From NCBI GenBank assembly GCA_905182995.1, contig CAJJDP010000013.1:310001-374000 (forward strand): a stretch of DNA of 64,000 bases, read 5' to 3'. The notes beneath the pieces were generated by a model. That model did not search any database. It saw only the letters and a program-made list of their open reading frames with translations, and was not told where the DNA came from. How positions within the stretch are numbered: the first letter of the stretch is position 1; each line of letters starts with the position of its first letter. The position numbers and the translations under genes are program-made. This DNA is from Paramecium octaurelia (Eukaryota > Ciliophora > Oligohymenophorea > Peniculida > Parameciidae). Shown in pieces: positions 1 to 11,093 of this stretch.

Positions 1-668
1 TTTTAAAGCCTATATATATTAATTAATATAAGACTCTAGCCACCCTCATTGATCTATAATCATTCAAGAATGTAATATTAATTTAATTAAACTAGGAAAT
101 TTTATTATTCCTTTAATTTCTCGTTTCTTGAAAATTTTCTTTATAAAATGTTTTGCGTTTTAAAGAATGATTTTTAATGTATTTTATTTTAAAATGAATG
201 ACCAAATTTTCATCAAGAAGGATTTAAATTTAAGAAATTTCTTTCAACAAGATAGATGACCTTAAAAATTGAGTTAAATGATTTTTTCTTGTTTATTTCA
301 TTAGGTGTGTACTATATTTAAAATTAAAAATAGGCTTTGAATATGAATTATTATGATTGAAGGCGCTCAAGATTGAAATAAAGAAATCATTCTTTGTATA
401 TAAACTTTTATAAAAACTACTAAAGGTATTATTGAGATGTTTTTAAAATGATTTCTATAAATTTGTTCTTTCTTTATAAAACATATCAGTATATATCACT
501 TGAAAGAATATCAGAGGCAAATATAAATATTGCAAAGTGTATTTTGCTATGAATCAATACGTTTTTTGTCTTTGTTTCCTACTAAATTTTGTTATAAATG
601 CGCTTATCTGATTAATCCAGTTTAAGTTTTAGTTTACAAAGTAATAAATCTCAATAATTAAATCAAAT
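1..668. other. AT-rich stretch without a supported gene
   Basis: I see no frame that combines an ATG, a plausible intron pattern and a recognisable protein. The sequence is low in complexity and very AT-rich, as intergenic DNA is elsewhere in this window. The 3' end of a gene starting outside the window cannot be excluded. Confidence 0.4.
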
Positions 669-893
669 ATGGGCTGTTCAATCACAAAACCAATGATTAC
701 AATTTAAACAGAATCTTAAAGGAGCAAAATTGACCAGAACAAAAGGATGAAGAAGAATTTTTTTTATAGATATTCAGTTAAACTCGAAGATATTTCTTAG
801 AGTACTTTATTGACGAGAAGAAAATTCAAAAGTAAAGCTATTTCAGATAATACTACAAAATCTAATTCAAATCAATGTATCCCTCTTCAATGA
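669..893 (+). CDS. small ORF with MGCS N-terminus, unresolved
   Basis: A 74-codon frame opens with MGCSITKP, a good N-myristoylation/palmitoylation context, and runs to TGA. It is rich in Lys, Ser and Gln. A second frame, two bases on and open from about 719 to TGA at 935-937, looks equally protein-like (acidic EEEFF, then several Tyr). The true gene may therefore splice or shift between the two. I found no GT...AG intron of normal length that joins them. I do not recognise a family. It could be spurious, because TGA-only frames of this length are not rare. Confidence 0.3.
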
Positions 894-1583
894 TTAAGAG
901 TGATTATGTTTATTATAATTGTATTTCACAATCCTGAATTACGTACTTATATTTCATTTTCATCTTTTATCTTAAAAGGACTATAATTTTAGCTTGCTTC
1001 AAATCGATATATTTGATGTTTTCTCAATACCAAAATGAATTAAGGTACCTCTGAAATTAGAAAAAATCAGGGAACACTAACTTTAAATTAAATTGTTTTA
1101 AGTGCTAATATTACAATCAAATTAATAGTTGAAAAGCCATTAAATTCAAAGTGTCCTAATAGTCTTAAACTATTTTTGCAATAATATCGATTAGAATTAT
1201 TTATTAACACTCAGATTAGAAATGAAAACTAATAAAGCACGAATTAAAATTTATTAAATATTTAAAATGCTTATTATTATGACACTACATTATTTTTTTT
1301 TTTAGTGATATAAAACCGATTCTTGATGAATATTCTAATAATAGAAATTAAAATTAAAAAACTGTGATTCATATTAAAATTAACACTTTAATCATATTAA
1401 ACTAAATTGAGTGCGTCCTAGGGAGTGGTTTGCTAATTACAATTTTAATAATGGAGATAGTAAAAATAATTACTCAATTCATAAATTAGTATATTATGAG
1501 CGAAGAAAGCATAGATTAAAAGTTTTGTATTATATAAATTAAAACTATATAAATGTACCGTTTTTGTGTGATAATTTAATAAA
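894..1583. other. upstream region of the trichocyst gene
   Basis: Overlapping open frames occur here. One starts with ATG at about 1035 and stays open for roughly 110 codons without TGA. No frame shows a domain or a convincing exon-intron pattern. The last 100 bases before the ATG at 1584 are very AT-rich and are presumably the promoter and short 5' UTR of the trichocyst matrix gene. Confidence 0.35.
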
Positions 1584-2974
1584 ATGAAGGTTTTTGCTAT
1601 AATGGCTTTGTTGCTAATAGCAGCATACTCTCAATCAAACGAAATAGACGTTGTGTTGAAGATGCTTGCTGATTTAAAAAATGGTACAACCAAGCAATTG
1701 TAAGAATTGGAGAGTGATTGGGCAACCACAAAATATGTAATGTGTATAATATGACTTTCCATCAGCAAAAACAAGACATTGTTAATGACTTATAGCGTTC
1801 GGCATCAACTCAAAGAGGTGAATGCAATAGAAGAGATTAAGAATGGGCTAATAAAGAACGAGACATTAGAATAACTCTTAGCTATATTAATTGGCTTGAG
1901 AAGAGAATCAAAGAGAATAATGAAAGACTTTAAAGATTGGATGTGAACAGATGTGAATCAAATGCTAATTTCATTAACGATATCAAGAATTCAAAGAAAA
2001 CTCTTAATTTAATAGCATTCCTCAGAAGAGCAGTCAAAAATGCAAAAGAGGTACATCATTATGCAATATAAGACTGATTTACCCACTCTATTGTAATCTG
2101 CTTAATTCATTCAACTCAAATCCTTCTTGGCTGACGACGGCGAAGAACCTGAAGTGACATCTGAAGACAATGAGCCCCCTCATGTTTACGACGAAGTTGC
2201 TGAGTCTCCTGAAGAAACATCAGTAACTGAAACTGAAGACGTTGAGTAAGAAGTAGAAACCTCTGCTGCTCCAGAAGAGGGAGTAGATGCAGCTGATCAT
2301 GAGATAGAGGAAGCATAATAAACAGATGAACCAGAAAAACCAGTGGCTGAACATCCTTTGGAGGCTGAAGAGAAGGCCACCAATGAATAATTAGCAAAGG
2401 AAGCTGCAGCTTTTAATAAAATTATTGAGAAGGGACAAAAGGCTCCTGCTTAAGGTGGATCTGGAAAGGATTACTCATAATTTACAGTTGCATAATAAGA
2501 GTTATTAAACTTTTTGGACATCTTAGAAGATGAGGTTAGAGGATCATTTGGAAAGAAATAAGATAATCAAGTCAATTCAGCTATGGGCTATAGTGATTTT
2601 AAAGGTTTGATCACTAAGGAGAATGAAACATTTAGAGGACATTTAGCTGCTGAAGATGTCAATTTGGTATTCAAAATAAGTAATCATTAAATAGGAAAAA
2701 TTGTAAAACCAATTGATCACTATTTTATAAGCTACAGCTGCCTGTAAAGATAGATTAAAGAAAATATAAAATTCTATTGATTTGGCTAATGAAGTATTTG
2801 TACCATAAATACAATTAGGATTTGGTTAATGCTGAGGCTCACTTCAAATCAGTTAGTGAAACTCTTCAAGAGGAATAAAACACTTTTGATGATGTTTACA
2901 GAATTTACTCAAGTCAAGTAGGTTCTCAAAGTACCTCATATAAGAGAGATGTCTAATCCAAAATCACAAATTGA
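1584..2974 (+). CDS. trichocyst matrix protein (TMP family)
   Basis: Predicted secreted crystal-forming protein of the trichocyst, the defensive extrusome of Paramecium. Spliced product 430 aa with four introns: 1737-1765, 2051-2072, 2667-2694, 2800-2818. It starts with a clear signal peptide (MKVFAIMALLLIAA). The N-terminal part is a long alpha-helical, heptad-rich region with paired Cys. An extended Glu/Pro/Thr-rich acidic segment (about residues 165-235) follows, and then a second helical domain. A pair of helical mature domains joined by a more flexible region is what is known of TMP precursors, which are cleaved during storage. The acidic segment as the processed linker is inference. Secretory granule lumen is the expected location. 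TMPs form a large multigene family, so I give no subfamily name. Confidence 0.8.
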
Positions 2975-3031
2975 TTATGTAAAATCAACATAAAATACAA
3001 TCATTCTATATAGCTTTATAAAATTACTAAT

Positions 3032-3425
3032 TCACTTCCTTTTCAACTTTTTCTCTCTAATATTCCCCACAAATCCACTGAATGCACCATTCAAATAGAT
3101 AATAGGATTTCTCTCTTCTAAGTCTTCATTGAATTAGATATTTTCCTACGATTTATAAATTAAATTCTGAGACATTATAAAATCTCTTTTAAGACCTCTA
3201 AAGAATAAAGAACTATTTGCTAATCTTTCTAATAAAGTCACAAACAATAGATAAAAGATACAATAATTCAAACATAAGAACAATAATTATTAAGCAAAAA
3301 CAACTATACTAAACTATTTCTAAAAGTATTTCCTAAACAAAGGGAATATTTCACGATTTTTAGCAATGAAAGTCAAATAGACTAAGAAAAAGAGTGCAAC
3401 GAATAAGAGTCACAAAATTAGACAT
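3032..3425 (-). CDS. small two-span membrane protein, unknown
   Basis: Spliced product 124 aa with one 19 nt intron (3382-3400) that joins MSNFVTLI to the following exon in phase. Two hydrophobic stretches (about residues 5-15 and 35-62) are followed by a charged tail ending KKLKRK, which resembles a lysine-rich ER-retention end. The family is not recognised. It converges with the trichocyst gene (57 bp between stops) and diverges from the coiled-coil gene at 3516, with 90 bp between start codons. The phase-consistent splice and the hydrophobic pattern are the main support. Confidence 0.5.
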
Positions 3426-3515
3426 AAGAAAAAGTGATACTAATTTGTATATAGATGTATTTTTCATTATTGGTAGATTAATTGCTTATTTTCTCTAAAT
3501 TAATTTTTAACATAT

Positions 3516-4840
3516 ATGCATAAGAATCAAATTCAAAATACGAATATTCGCAAACCATCTAATAGTTATTTAAAAACAGAATTCAGTTGTTCATCTTAGA
3601 CTAAAGATTTAAGATTTACGACTGATCCATCCCCTAATAGAGGAAATAAAGAAAATGTTGTTAAACCATCTTATCTTAAAGCAACTCTCCAAAATCATTT
3701 AATCAAGTAAGATAGAAATATCACCCCAAATGTTGCCAAAAATAGTGTTATAAGTTTGTTTCTTAAATAGAAATAAGAAGAGTAGCAAACAGAAATAAAA
3801 ATGAATTCTTGCTCATAACACAAAAAGAAATTGAAATACGAAATCAATTAATAATCAATGTGTAGTCGATGCGCGATTGACTATGCTATTTAATTTGGAG
3901 TGCCTATTCGTTATAATGATTTCGAGAGAAAAATGCTCACATTTGGTTAAGATGAAGAGCATGAAGAATTCCAGACATTTACATAAAATACATCTAAAGA
4001 ACTTTAATACATCTCAAATATCTAAACCTAATCTGATGGGATCATAAAAAAGAAGGAGTTAAAAGATTTTATTGTAAAGGTTGGAGATGTTATCAGTTAA
4101 AATATGTAATTTCTAAAAGAAATACAAAAATAGTCTATGACGTATGATAATCCAAAACAATAAATTAATAAAATATTAGATGAACTATAAATATTAAGTA
4201 GGACACTTCTTAATGATTTATTTGATAAATAATCAACGAAAAGTCAAGGTTCTTTAAGTATTTCCAATGATCTTCCTTAGTAGATCAACCTTAATAGTTT
4301 TAAATCAGTTGTTAATCAATAAATAAATGATCTCTAAAACATTAAAAAGGATATCATGGAGAATGTTGATAATATTATTACTTAAATGGATGTGGCTCCT
4401 TTCAAAATCATAATTAATAAATATAGCGAGAAATTAAAATCTTTTGAGAGTACTTTATTTGAGATCCAAGAATAGTGTATGTAATTATTTTTTAGAATAG
4501 TTAAACAACTTCCACAATAATGCGAACAAAGCAGTCTTACCAAGAAAATGAAAGATTTGACTTTTAAGAAAAAATTATCCAAACTATTTACTGATTTATT
4601 GGAAAGTTCAGTATAGAAAACAAGCTAATTACCAGATTAAGGTATATATATCCATTTTTCTAATACTAGTTAATAATAACACTAAGTTTATATAATTACT
4701 ATAAAAAGTCAATAACAATTAGAATACCAACACAATCTTCTATTCATCTATTTTAAAGGTATTAAAATGATTAGAAATAGGATATAAATTCTGATGAAAA
4801 ACCTAAGCAAATAAAAACTAGATATAAACCTTCTGAGTGA
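3516..4840 (+). CDS. coiled-coil protein with Cys/His zinc-binding motif
   Basis: Spliced product 424 aa with introns 4642-4669 and 4759-4780. The N-terminal 90 residues are Asn/Ser/Lys-rich and probably disordered. A compact Cys/His cluster (CSQHKKKLKYEINQQSMCSRC, about residues 110-130) resembles a B-box-type zinc site. The rest is predominantly alpha-helical and Gln-rich with heptads, typical of ciliate cytoskeletal or TRIM-like scaffold proteins. Such B-box plus coiled-coil proteins are abundant in Paramecium. No enzyme motif is visible. The start ATG is the first in the frame after the divergent neighbour. Confidence 0.7.
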
Positions 4841-4912
4841 TTTACCCTTTGATATTAACTAAATATAAAAATTAATTTTTATAATGGAATTTTAAGCATA
4901 AATCAAAACCTA

Positions 4913-6552
4913 TCATGTTAATTTAATGAACAAGATTGATCTAATATATTCCAACATCTCCAATTCTAAACCAGACACAAAGGCACTGTGAGACCTTTGA
5001 TTATAAAGATTAAATTGATTACTGTTAAGATTGTTTTTTATTAACTCCTTTTAAGTTTAATACTTGGAATGCAGAATTCTTATTAATAGGCATCGTAATG
5101 ACTGGCATTTATGTGTCTATATCTAAAGTTGGATCGAAAAATGGATTAGAATTATTGTTCAAAGTTGATTCATTACATTGACTGTCAATCACCTTTTTGA
5201 ATATACCCAAAAATTCAGGAGTTTCTTATTAGATTCCATACTTCATATAATAAACAGACTAATTGGATTTAAGAACTAATCGAGCTTCTTCGCAATTCAT
5301 TATTTTTTTCAATACTTTTTCTGTAATAGAGATGATTTTCCATGGATCTTCAATTTAAATAATATCTAAAATGTATTTAATTACATGTCGCAATTTGTTT
5401 TAGGTAGATTCAACTTGATTTTGATTCAGAGAATGATTTAAAACTGCTTTACTAAAATTGCAAATGTATTTTAGGTAAGCTGAATCCTCATTAGTAAACA
5501 CTCCTTAATTCTTATTTATACACTGAAGCACACCTAGACATTAATTATTATCTCCGATGATGGGAGCAGCTAAAATAGATTATGTTTTGAAATGGTTAAT
5601 CAGATCACTCTCCCTATTAAATCTATCATCTGCATAGGCATTGGGAATGTTGACAGATTCCTTTCTGAATGCAACAAAGCCAGCTACACCTTTATCTATT
5701 GGCATACGGATTATGGAATTTAATCCTTGAGCAACTCTGGACCAAATTTCCCCTTTAGTTTCATCCACAATGTAGCAGGTGGCTCGTTCACAACTAAAGA
5801 CATGAATTTTATAAAAACTTCATCAATTGTTAAGTCTGATCTACAATACAACTAATTGCATCATTAAGTTGAGCTTACTGATTCATTTAATAGGATGCTT
5901 TAATAATCTTTTTAAATTTGAGGATAGCTTCAAACATCTCCTTTATAAAGTTTTGCAACTTCAATATATGATCATGTATTTAGAGTAACTTTTTAATATC
6001 TAATGAGAAATTCTTTAAATACTTTATTCTTCTGCTATTTGTACGAATGTTTCCTCGTCTAACTGCCTAACAAACTTAATGTTTGGATCATTCTCGAAAT
6101 ACGAGATGGCTTCTTCATCTGATATATTAATTTCTAAGACTTAATTCAATCGAAAATACTCTTCTCCTACATATTACAGTCTGCTCGTTTATGTTAAGTA
6201 AGGCATTGAACTTTTTCTTGAATGAAATTGTTATGATTAGCGTTTCGATGTAGAATTAGATTTCTAAGGGCTTACGATGGATTTAGTCTTATTAAAGAGT
6301 TATCGTTCTTCGAAAATTACCTCATTTCTCTTATTTAGTGTAGACTATAAGTACTAATTTAAGGAGCTTAATCTTAGACATTATGAATGATTAATACTTT
6401 TCATTTTGCTTTGAGACCATTTTTAATTGATGTTCGAGTTCTTGATTGCGGTTGATTTGAGATTCTTCAAACTGAGAGAGAGTTTTCAATTTGAATTTTC
6501 TATTGGAGGATGGAAATCTACTAGGAACTGAATACTCTTTTTATCCTGACAT
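4913..6552 (-). CDS. GAF-domain protein with N-terminal coiled coil
   Basis: Spliced product 512 aa with introns 6330-6354, 6000-6022, 5794-5818 and 4995-5022, all in phase. The N-terminus is Ser/Gln-rich (about residues 1-130), followed by helices around residues 135-210. A clear GAF domain comes next, with the conserved core CERATCYIVDETKGEIW, a GVAGFVA turn, NIPNAYADDRFN and LGVLQCINK. A second, degenerate GAF-like segment ends the protein (after about residue 370). GAF domains bind cyclic nucleotides or other small molecules and often sense them. No phosphodiesterase or cyclase catalytic domain is attached, so the effector is unknown. Its ATG lies only 19 bp after the stop of the RdRP-like gene on the same strand. 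The promoter must therefore sit in that gene's 3' end, or the two genes share a transcript. Confidence 0.75.
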
Positions 6553-6571
6553 ATTAAATATTGTTATAAAT

Positions 6572-9500
6572 TCATTATTTTTGGAAATATTATTCAACTG
6601 TCTGATCTATGTTTAAAATTTCTTTATCGATGTTTTTTAGATGCTTCAAGATTTCAGAATACTATTAAATGATAAATCAAATTAAATACATTTGTCTTTT
6701 AAGCCTGAGTGCTTGCATATTTCATTCCTATTATATTGATAATCTTTAGTTAGATAGTAATTTTTTCAAAGATCTTTTAAAACGAGCCATCTCTTTAATA
6801 CAATAGATTATAGAGCATCACCTTAGTATAAATAGTTTTAAGCTCATTAAAGTTACATGATTATTGGAATACACAGAAAAAATCAATTGCTTAAGTTTAT
6901 AAACCAGAAAGCCATTCAGTTTTATCAAAATTTTGATCGATTGCAACTTAATTTTGATAATTTTAGCCTTGAATTTTATTTTTAAAACTTTTACAATAAT
7001 TTTTACCCTCAAAAAGTTAAATTGTAATTTCAGGTATAAGTTTCTAATCCCAAATTGCTACAAATTTTTACTTATCATCAAATTCATCTTGTGGAAATTT
7101 GTCTCCAAGCATATGAACTGAAAATACAATCACATTCTTATAACGTTTAGCCAGTAATTCCTAATTTGCCTTGCTAGTGTTCTAAAACAAACCGATTCCA
7201 TCCTTCATCAAATAATTTTTTTTGAAAATTATTATTTTTTAGTCTTATACAACAAAATTTGATTTTGCTTCTTCATATTACACATTTATAAAAACCTCAT
7301 CAGGGTTTAATAATGGATCATAGACTCCCATTAAATAAGCACCCTTCTTCACAGGTAACAAATATTCCTATTTTCTTTCGTATTACTTAAGGGTTCTCAT
7401 ATAGAAGGGATCTTGATTTGGGTCATTTTACTAGCTTACTGTATTTTTTAACAAATGAAAATATTTCTGAAAGGTCTTAAACACTCTCCTTTCATTAGTT
7501 TAAAGTTCAAGACTTATTATATTTAGTATCTAAAACAATCTTAAAACACATGGTTTAAATTCAGGCACTCCTAATATTTGTATTTCATCTGATTTTTTCT
7601 TCTCTACCCAATATTTTTAATTTATTCCTTCCAGTTATTGATTTGTTGGAGAATTTTTGTCTATCATGTTATCATATAATCGAATAACACCTTCTTTATT
7701 TGGATTGGCCATTTTGGTGAGTATCCCTTTGTAATTTTAATACCTAATGATAAAACAACAATAATCTGTATTCTGCCCTTCAAATGCTATTTCGTTCATC
7801 AATTTTATGACATCATTTGATGCTTTTCCTTAAGGCATGAGTATTTTATAGTTATAGTTATTTTCTTAAATCTTTTTCCTATTTATTTATTTAGTATCAT
7901 GTTTGGTCTGGATCAGTGGCCCTTTTTATGGTTGAATTTATTAAATCTCTTATTCAAAATTTTTTTCTAAGAATTTATTTTCTATTTCATTCAGCGAAAG
8001 GGATGTAATGATATGATTTAAATGTTCATTGAATATTTTCTGAATTTAAGAGCACTTCACTATTCTTTGGTTGTTTTCATAGGATTTTATCAACTACTAA
8101 AACATATATTGATATGTGGTTTCAAAATACTCAGAATTTATAGCATAAAATTCACCTTTTCTGAGTCCTTTGCAATCATAACCTAAGAATTTATAATTTC
8201 TTTCTACAATACTCAGCTTGTCTTTCAGTAATTCTCGAAAATAGCCTGAAAATAAAAAGTGCTTTTATTGATGCTTATCAAACTACTTTTATCTTAAGAT
8301 TTCAAAGTTATCATCTCTAATCCTGATCTTAATTATTTCCTCCATGAGCCCTTTTGATTTATTTTATAATTTGCCCTTAATTTACTATCTTGAACATCTT
8401 TCTAAGTCATAAAAAGGGATACACTCCTATATTGAATAATTAGGTAGTATTCCAGTTGGTGTAAGATCTGCCAATAGGGTTTCTTCTAAAATATCTTCAG
8501 GATGTTTTTGAGCATTTTTTTTAACACTAATAATTAAATTTATTTTACATGTCTAGAAATTTGTCAAATTAGAAAATTTCTTTGTCCTTTTTTTCTTATT
8601 TCTTCTATTTCAAGTTCTTTATCTAATATGCTATTGCTAAAGGAGGTATGTCTTTGACCTATTCTATAAAGTCTTGAAATTTTATGTTTGGTTAGATCAT
8701 TTTGCATCGACCAAAGGCAGCAGATAGCAGCATCCAATTTAAACCAATTTTAACATTAAATTTATCCTCAGTCTTACTAAGTTCTGAAATTCTTTTCATT
8801 TAAATGTGTTAATCTCCCATAAATTTCTCTAAGTATCCTTAATTTTCAATTTCTTAACAAAACTTATAAAAATTTTCATTCTAAGTTTAGCTGTGATGCA
8901 CTGTGAACTTTAAAGTAGATGATTATCTTATGATTCCTGCTTAAATAAAGTTTCTTATCTCATTTTATACGAAATTCTAACATCTCCAAAATTTGATATC
9001 TTTTTGATCTTTGTATTGATCGTATTCATAATCTTCTTGAATATAGCATTTGGGTGTATCAAGAACTTTAATATAGAAATTAATTTGATTTTGATCCTTT
9101 GACTTGTCAACAATAATACCTCCATTCGAATATGTTTTATTATATTCTACTTCTTTAACATTTCCATCTTTTTTGGTTTGAAATTAGATTAAACAATTAA
9201 TCTTTCTAGTTCTGTCCAATATCAAACTAAAATACACTCTCACTTGAGTATTCTAGAGTTCTAAATTAATATCTTAGACTTAAAAAGTATCCTCATTGTA
9301 GTATTTCTAGATTTGAGTAGTAGACCAATACTGATAAAAAACCTTACTTAAAATTCCAAATGAAAACTCTATTCCAGGTATTTATTTAAAATTGTCTTTA
9401 ATAACTTTTAATTCAGGTTTCTGGGCCTATCCTTTAAGGAGGTATTACTTACCAAAAAGACTTATTTGTTTCTAATTTTTTTCATCTTGATACAATCTCA

Positions 9501-9945
9501 GTTTTGGGATATCCTGCCCATAAAAATAAATGTAGCATTATGTATTGCTTTAAGACACTTATTAAAAATTTTATGGTCTAATAGTAGGGTGCCAATTCGG
9601 AACTCCAAATAAATCTTCCTAGGGTTTTACTAGTAAATCTTCAATCATTTCGCAGTAATCTAATTGCTTGCCTAGAACGAATTTGGAATCATTATAAAGT
9701 TTAGGTTCAATCTTGGAGATAAATTAGACCAGAGAATCTTCAGAGATTGATTGTAAAATTTTAGAGTTCCAAAATTGAGATTTCTTGATCTGATTTTAAA
9801 TTTCCTCTATAGTTTCTGACTTTAATTTTATGCAATGAATATTTAAATTAATTTCGTTCTTCTTTAACCAATTCTTCAATTCTTAATAAATATCCTATGC
9901 ATTTCTTTTTGGAGGCGATGAAATTATTTTAATATAAATTTACAT
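6572..9945 (-). CDS. RDR3: RNA-dependent RNA polymerase-like protein, RDR3-like
   Basis: Spliced product 1107 aa with introns 8527-8548 and 6662-6689. It resembles the cellular RdRP family (QDE-1/RDR) that makes double-stranded or secondary small RNAs in RNA interference. The clearest match is the block KKGAYLMGVYDPLLNPDEVF (about residues 860-880), equal to the family's LlGvlD...L.PgEVF motif. Next comes NVIVF...FPQDEFDDKQKFVAIWD with KLIPE (about 930-965), aligning to the catalytic region. There the family has DLDGD, but this protein has DEFDDKQ. Two of the three metal-binding aspartates are missing, so polymerase activity is doubtful. From memory, P. tetraurelia has four RDR genes, of which RDR3 is divergent with degenerate catalytic residues and acts in transgene-induced silencing. 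The symbol is proposed on that basis and needs a sequence comparison. Confidence 0.75.
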
Positions 9946-10402
9946 AATTTAATTAATAATCATTATTTCCTTGTTTTAGATTAATTCTATGTATTACTAA
10001 TGAGAGTTTAATGTTGTTGAACAAAGTGCCTTAAATGATTTTATCTGTGTCCTTCAAGATATTATTGTTGCAATATTATGGCTACCTGGTTATCATAAAT
10101 GTGAGTAGTATAACTAATTCATACATAAATGGTTCCCTCCAAAAGTTATCAAAAATGACTTATAACGAGGGTTATAATTATATTATGAAATTGTTATTTT
10201 GCTAATTTAATTGATAGTTTTTCCATTCCCTTTAAGATTTCATATATTATATCCTAGATAGGAAAATTGTACTTCAACAAGTACAAAGCGAGTTAAAATC
10301 TTTAAGATTTAATATTAATATATATTTAATCAGAGTCAATAAAGAATGTGAGAGAGTGAGGGTTGTCGTTAATTGTTAATGTTCGGAGATTTTATTAATT
10401 TA
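9946..10402. other. divergent intergenic region
   Basis: About 460 bp between the start of the RdRP-like gene (minus) and the start of the gene at 10403 (plus). I find no convincing coding frame or structured RNA. It is one of the longer promoter regions in this otherwise crowded stretch. Confidence 0.5.
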
Positions 10403-11093
10403 ATGAATATTTGGAATAAAAATGAAATCATCACGCCAGTTTCAGAGTATCAATTAATGAAAGTAAAGTTGTTGAGTATCACTAAGTCATATCAGAAACA
10501 TCTGCATCAGATAATAAAAATCAAGGCTACTCCAGTTCAAGTTGATTAGCCATATATGAGGAAGAAATAAGTGTGCAGCTTGAAAAAGGTACGGGAAGAC
10601 CCAACGATCAAGAAGGCTCTCGTATCGCGGATTCTAGAAATCAATCATTGTCCTTCCTATTATGGGAAATTGGACACTTCAGACATCCCACGACCGTCTA
10701 ATTTGGGATAGAAAATAATTGATATGAAGAGATTAATCGAAGATAATGAAGTATGTTAGTAAGAAGACAGATTAGTCGATAGAGAGACGGTTAAGATAAA
10801 CTAGTTCAGTCATTTCCTTTGATAAGATTAAAAAAGAGTATAAATAAAGCAAGAAATATCTGAAGAACATCACTTAGAATTCAAGGAGAATTTACAATTG
10901 CTTTTTGCCCTAACATTTCCGTTCTGAAACTCCAGTTCAATCAAGAACAGTCGACATCAGCATCAGGAAACACAACAAAAGTAATTTAATAAATAGATAA
11001 TTAATAAAGCACCCTTACCCAAAGTCTGATGCATATTATAATTATAAGCTAACTCATATTCTCTTTTTGGTCAACTAAGTAATACTCTTCTGA
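10403..11093 (+). CDS. unknown basic protein, possibly CFAP97-like
   Basis: Spliced product 221 aa with one intron (10751-10775). It is basic and helical. The central part reads as charged helices with PRPSNLG and ERRLRQTSS. The spacing of Lys/Arg-rich helices faintly recalls CFAP97/hemingway-type ciliary proteins, but this is a weak impression and not an assignment. Its 3' end runs 40 bp past the stop of the giant minus-strand gene (11054), so the coding regions overlap tail to tail. An undetected intron or an earlier end would remove the overlap. Confidence 0.55.

Noticed and set aside
5780-5880. Apparent frameshift in the GAF gene
   Set aside because: A 25 nt intron at 5794-5818 restores the phase, and the spliced length divides by three.
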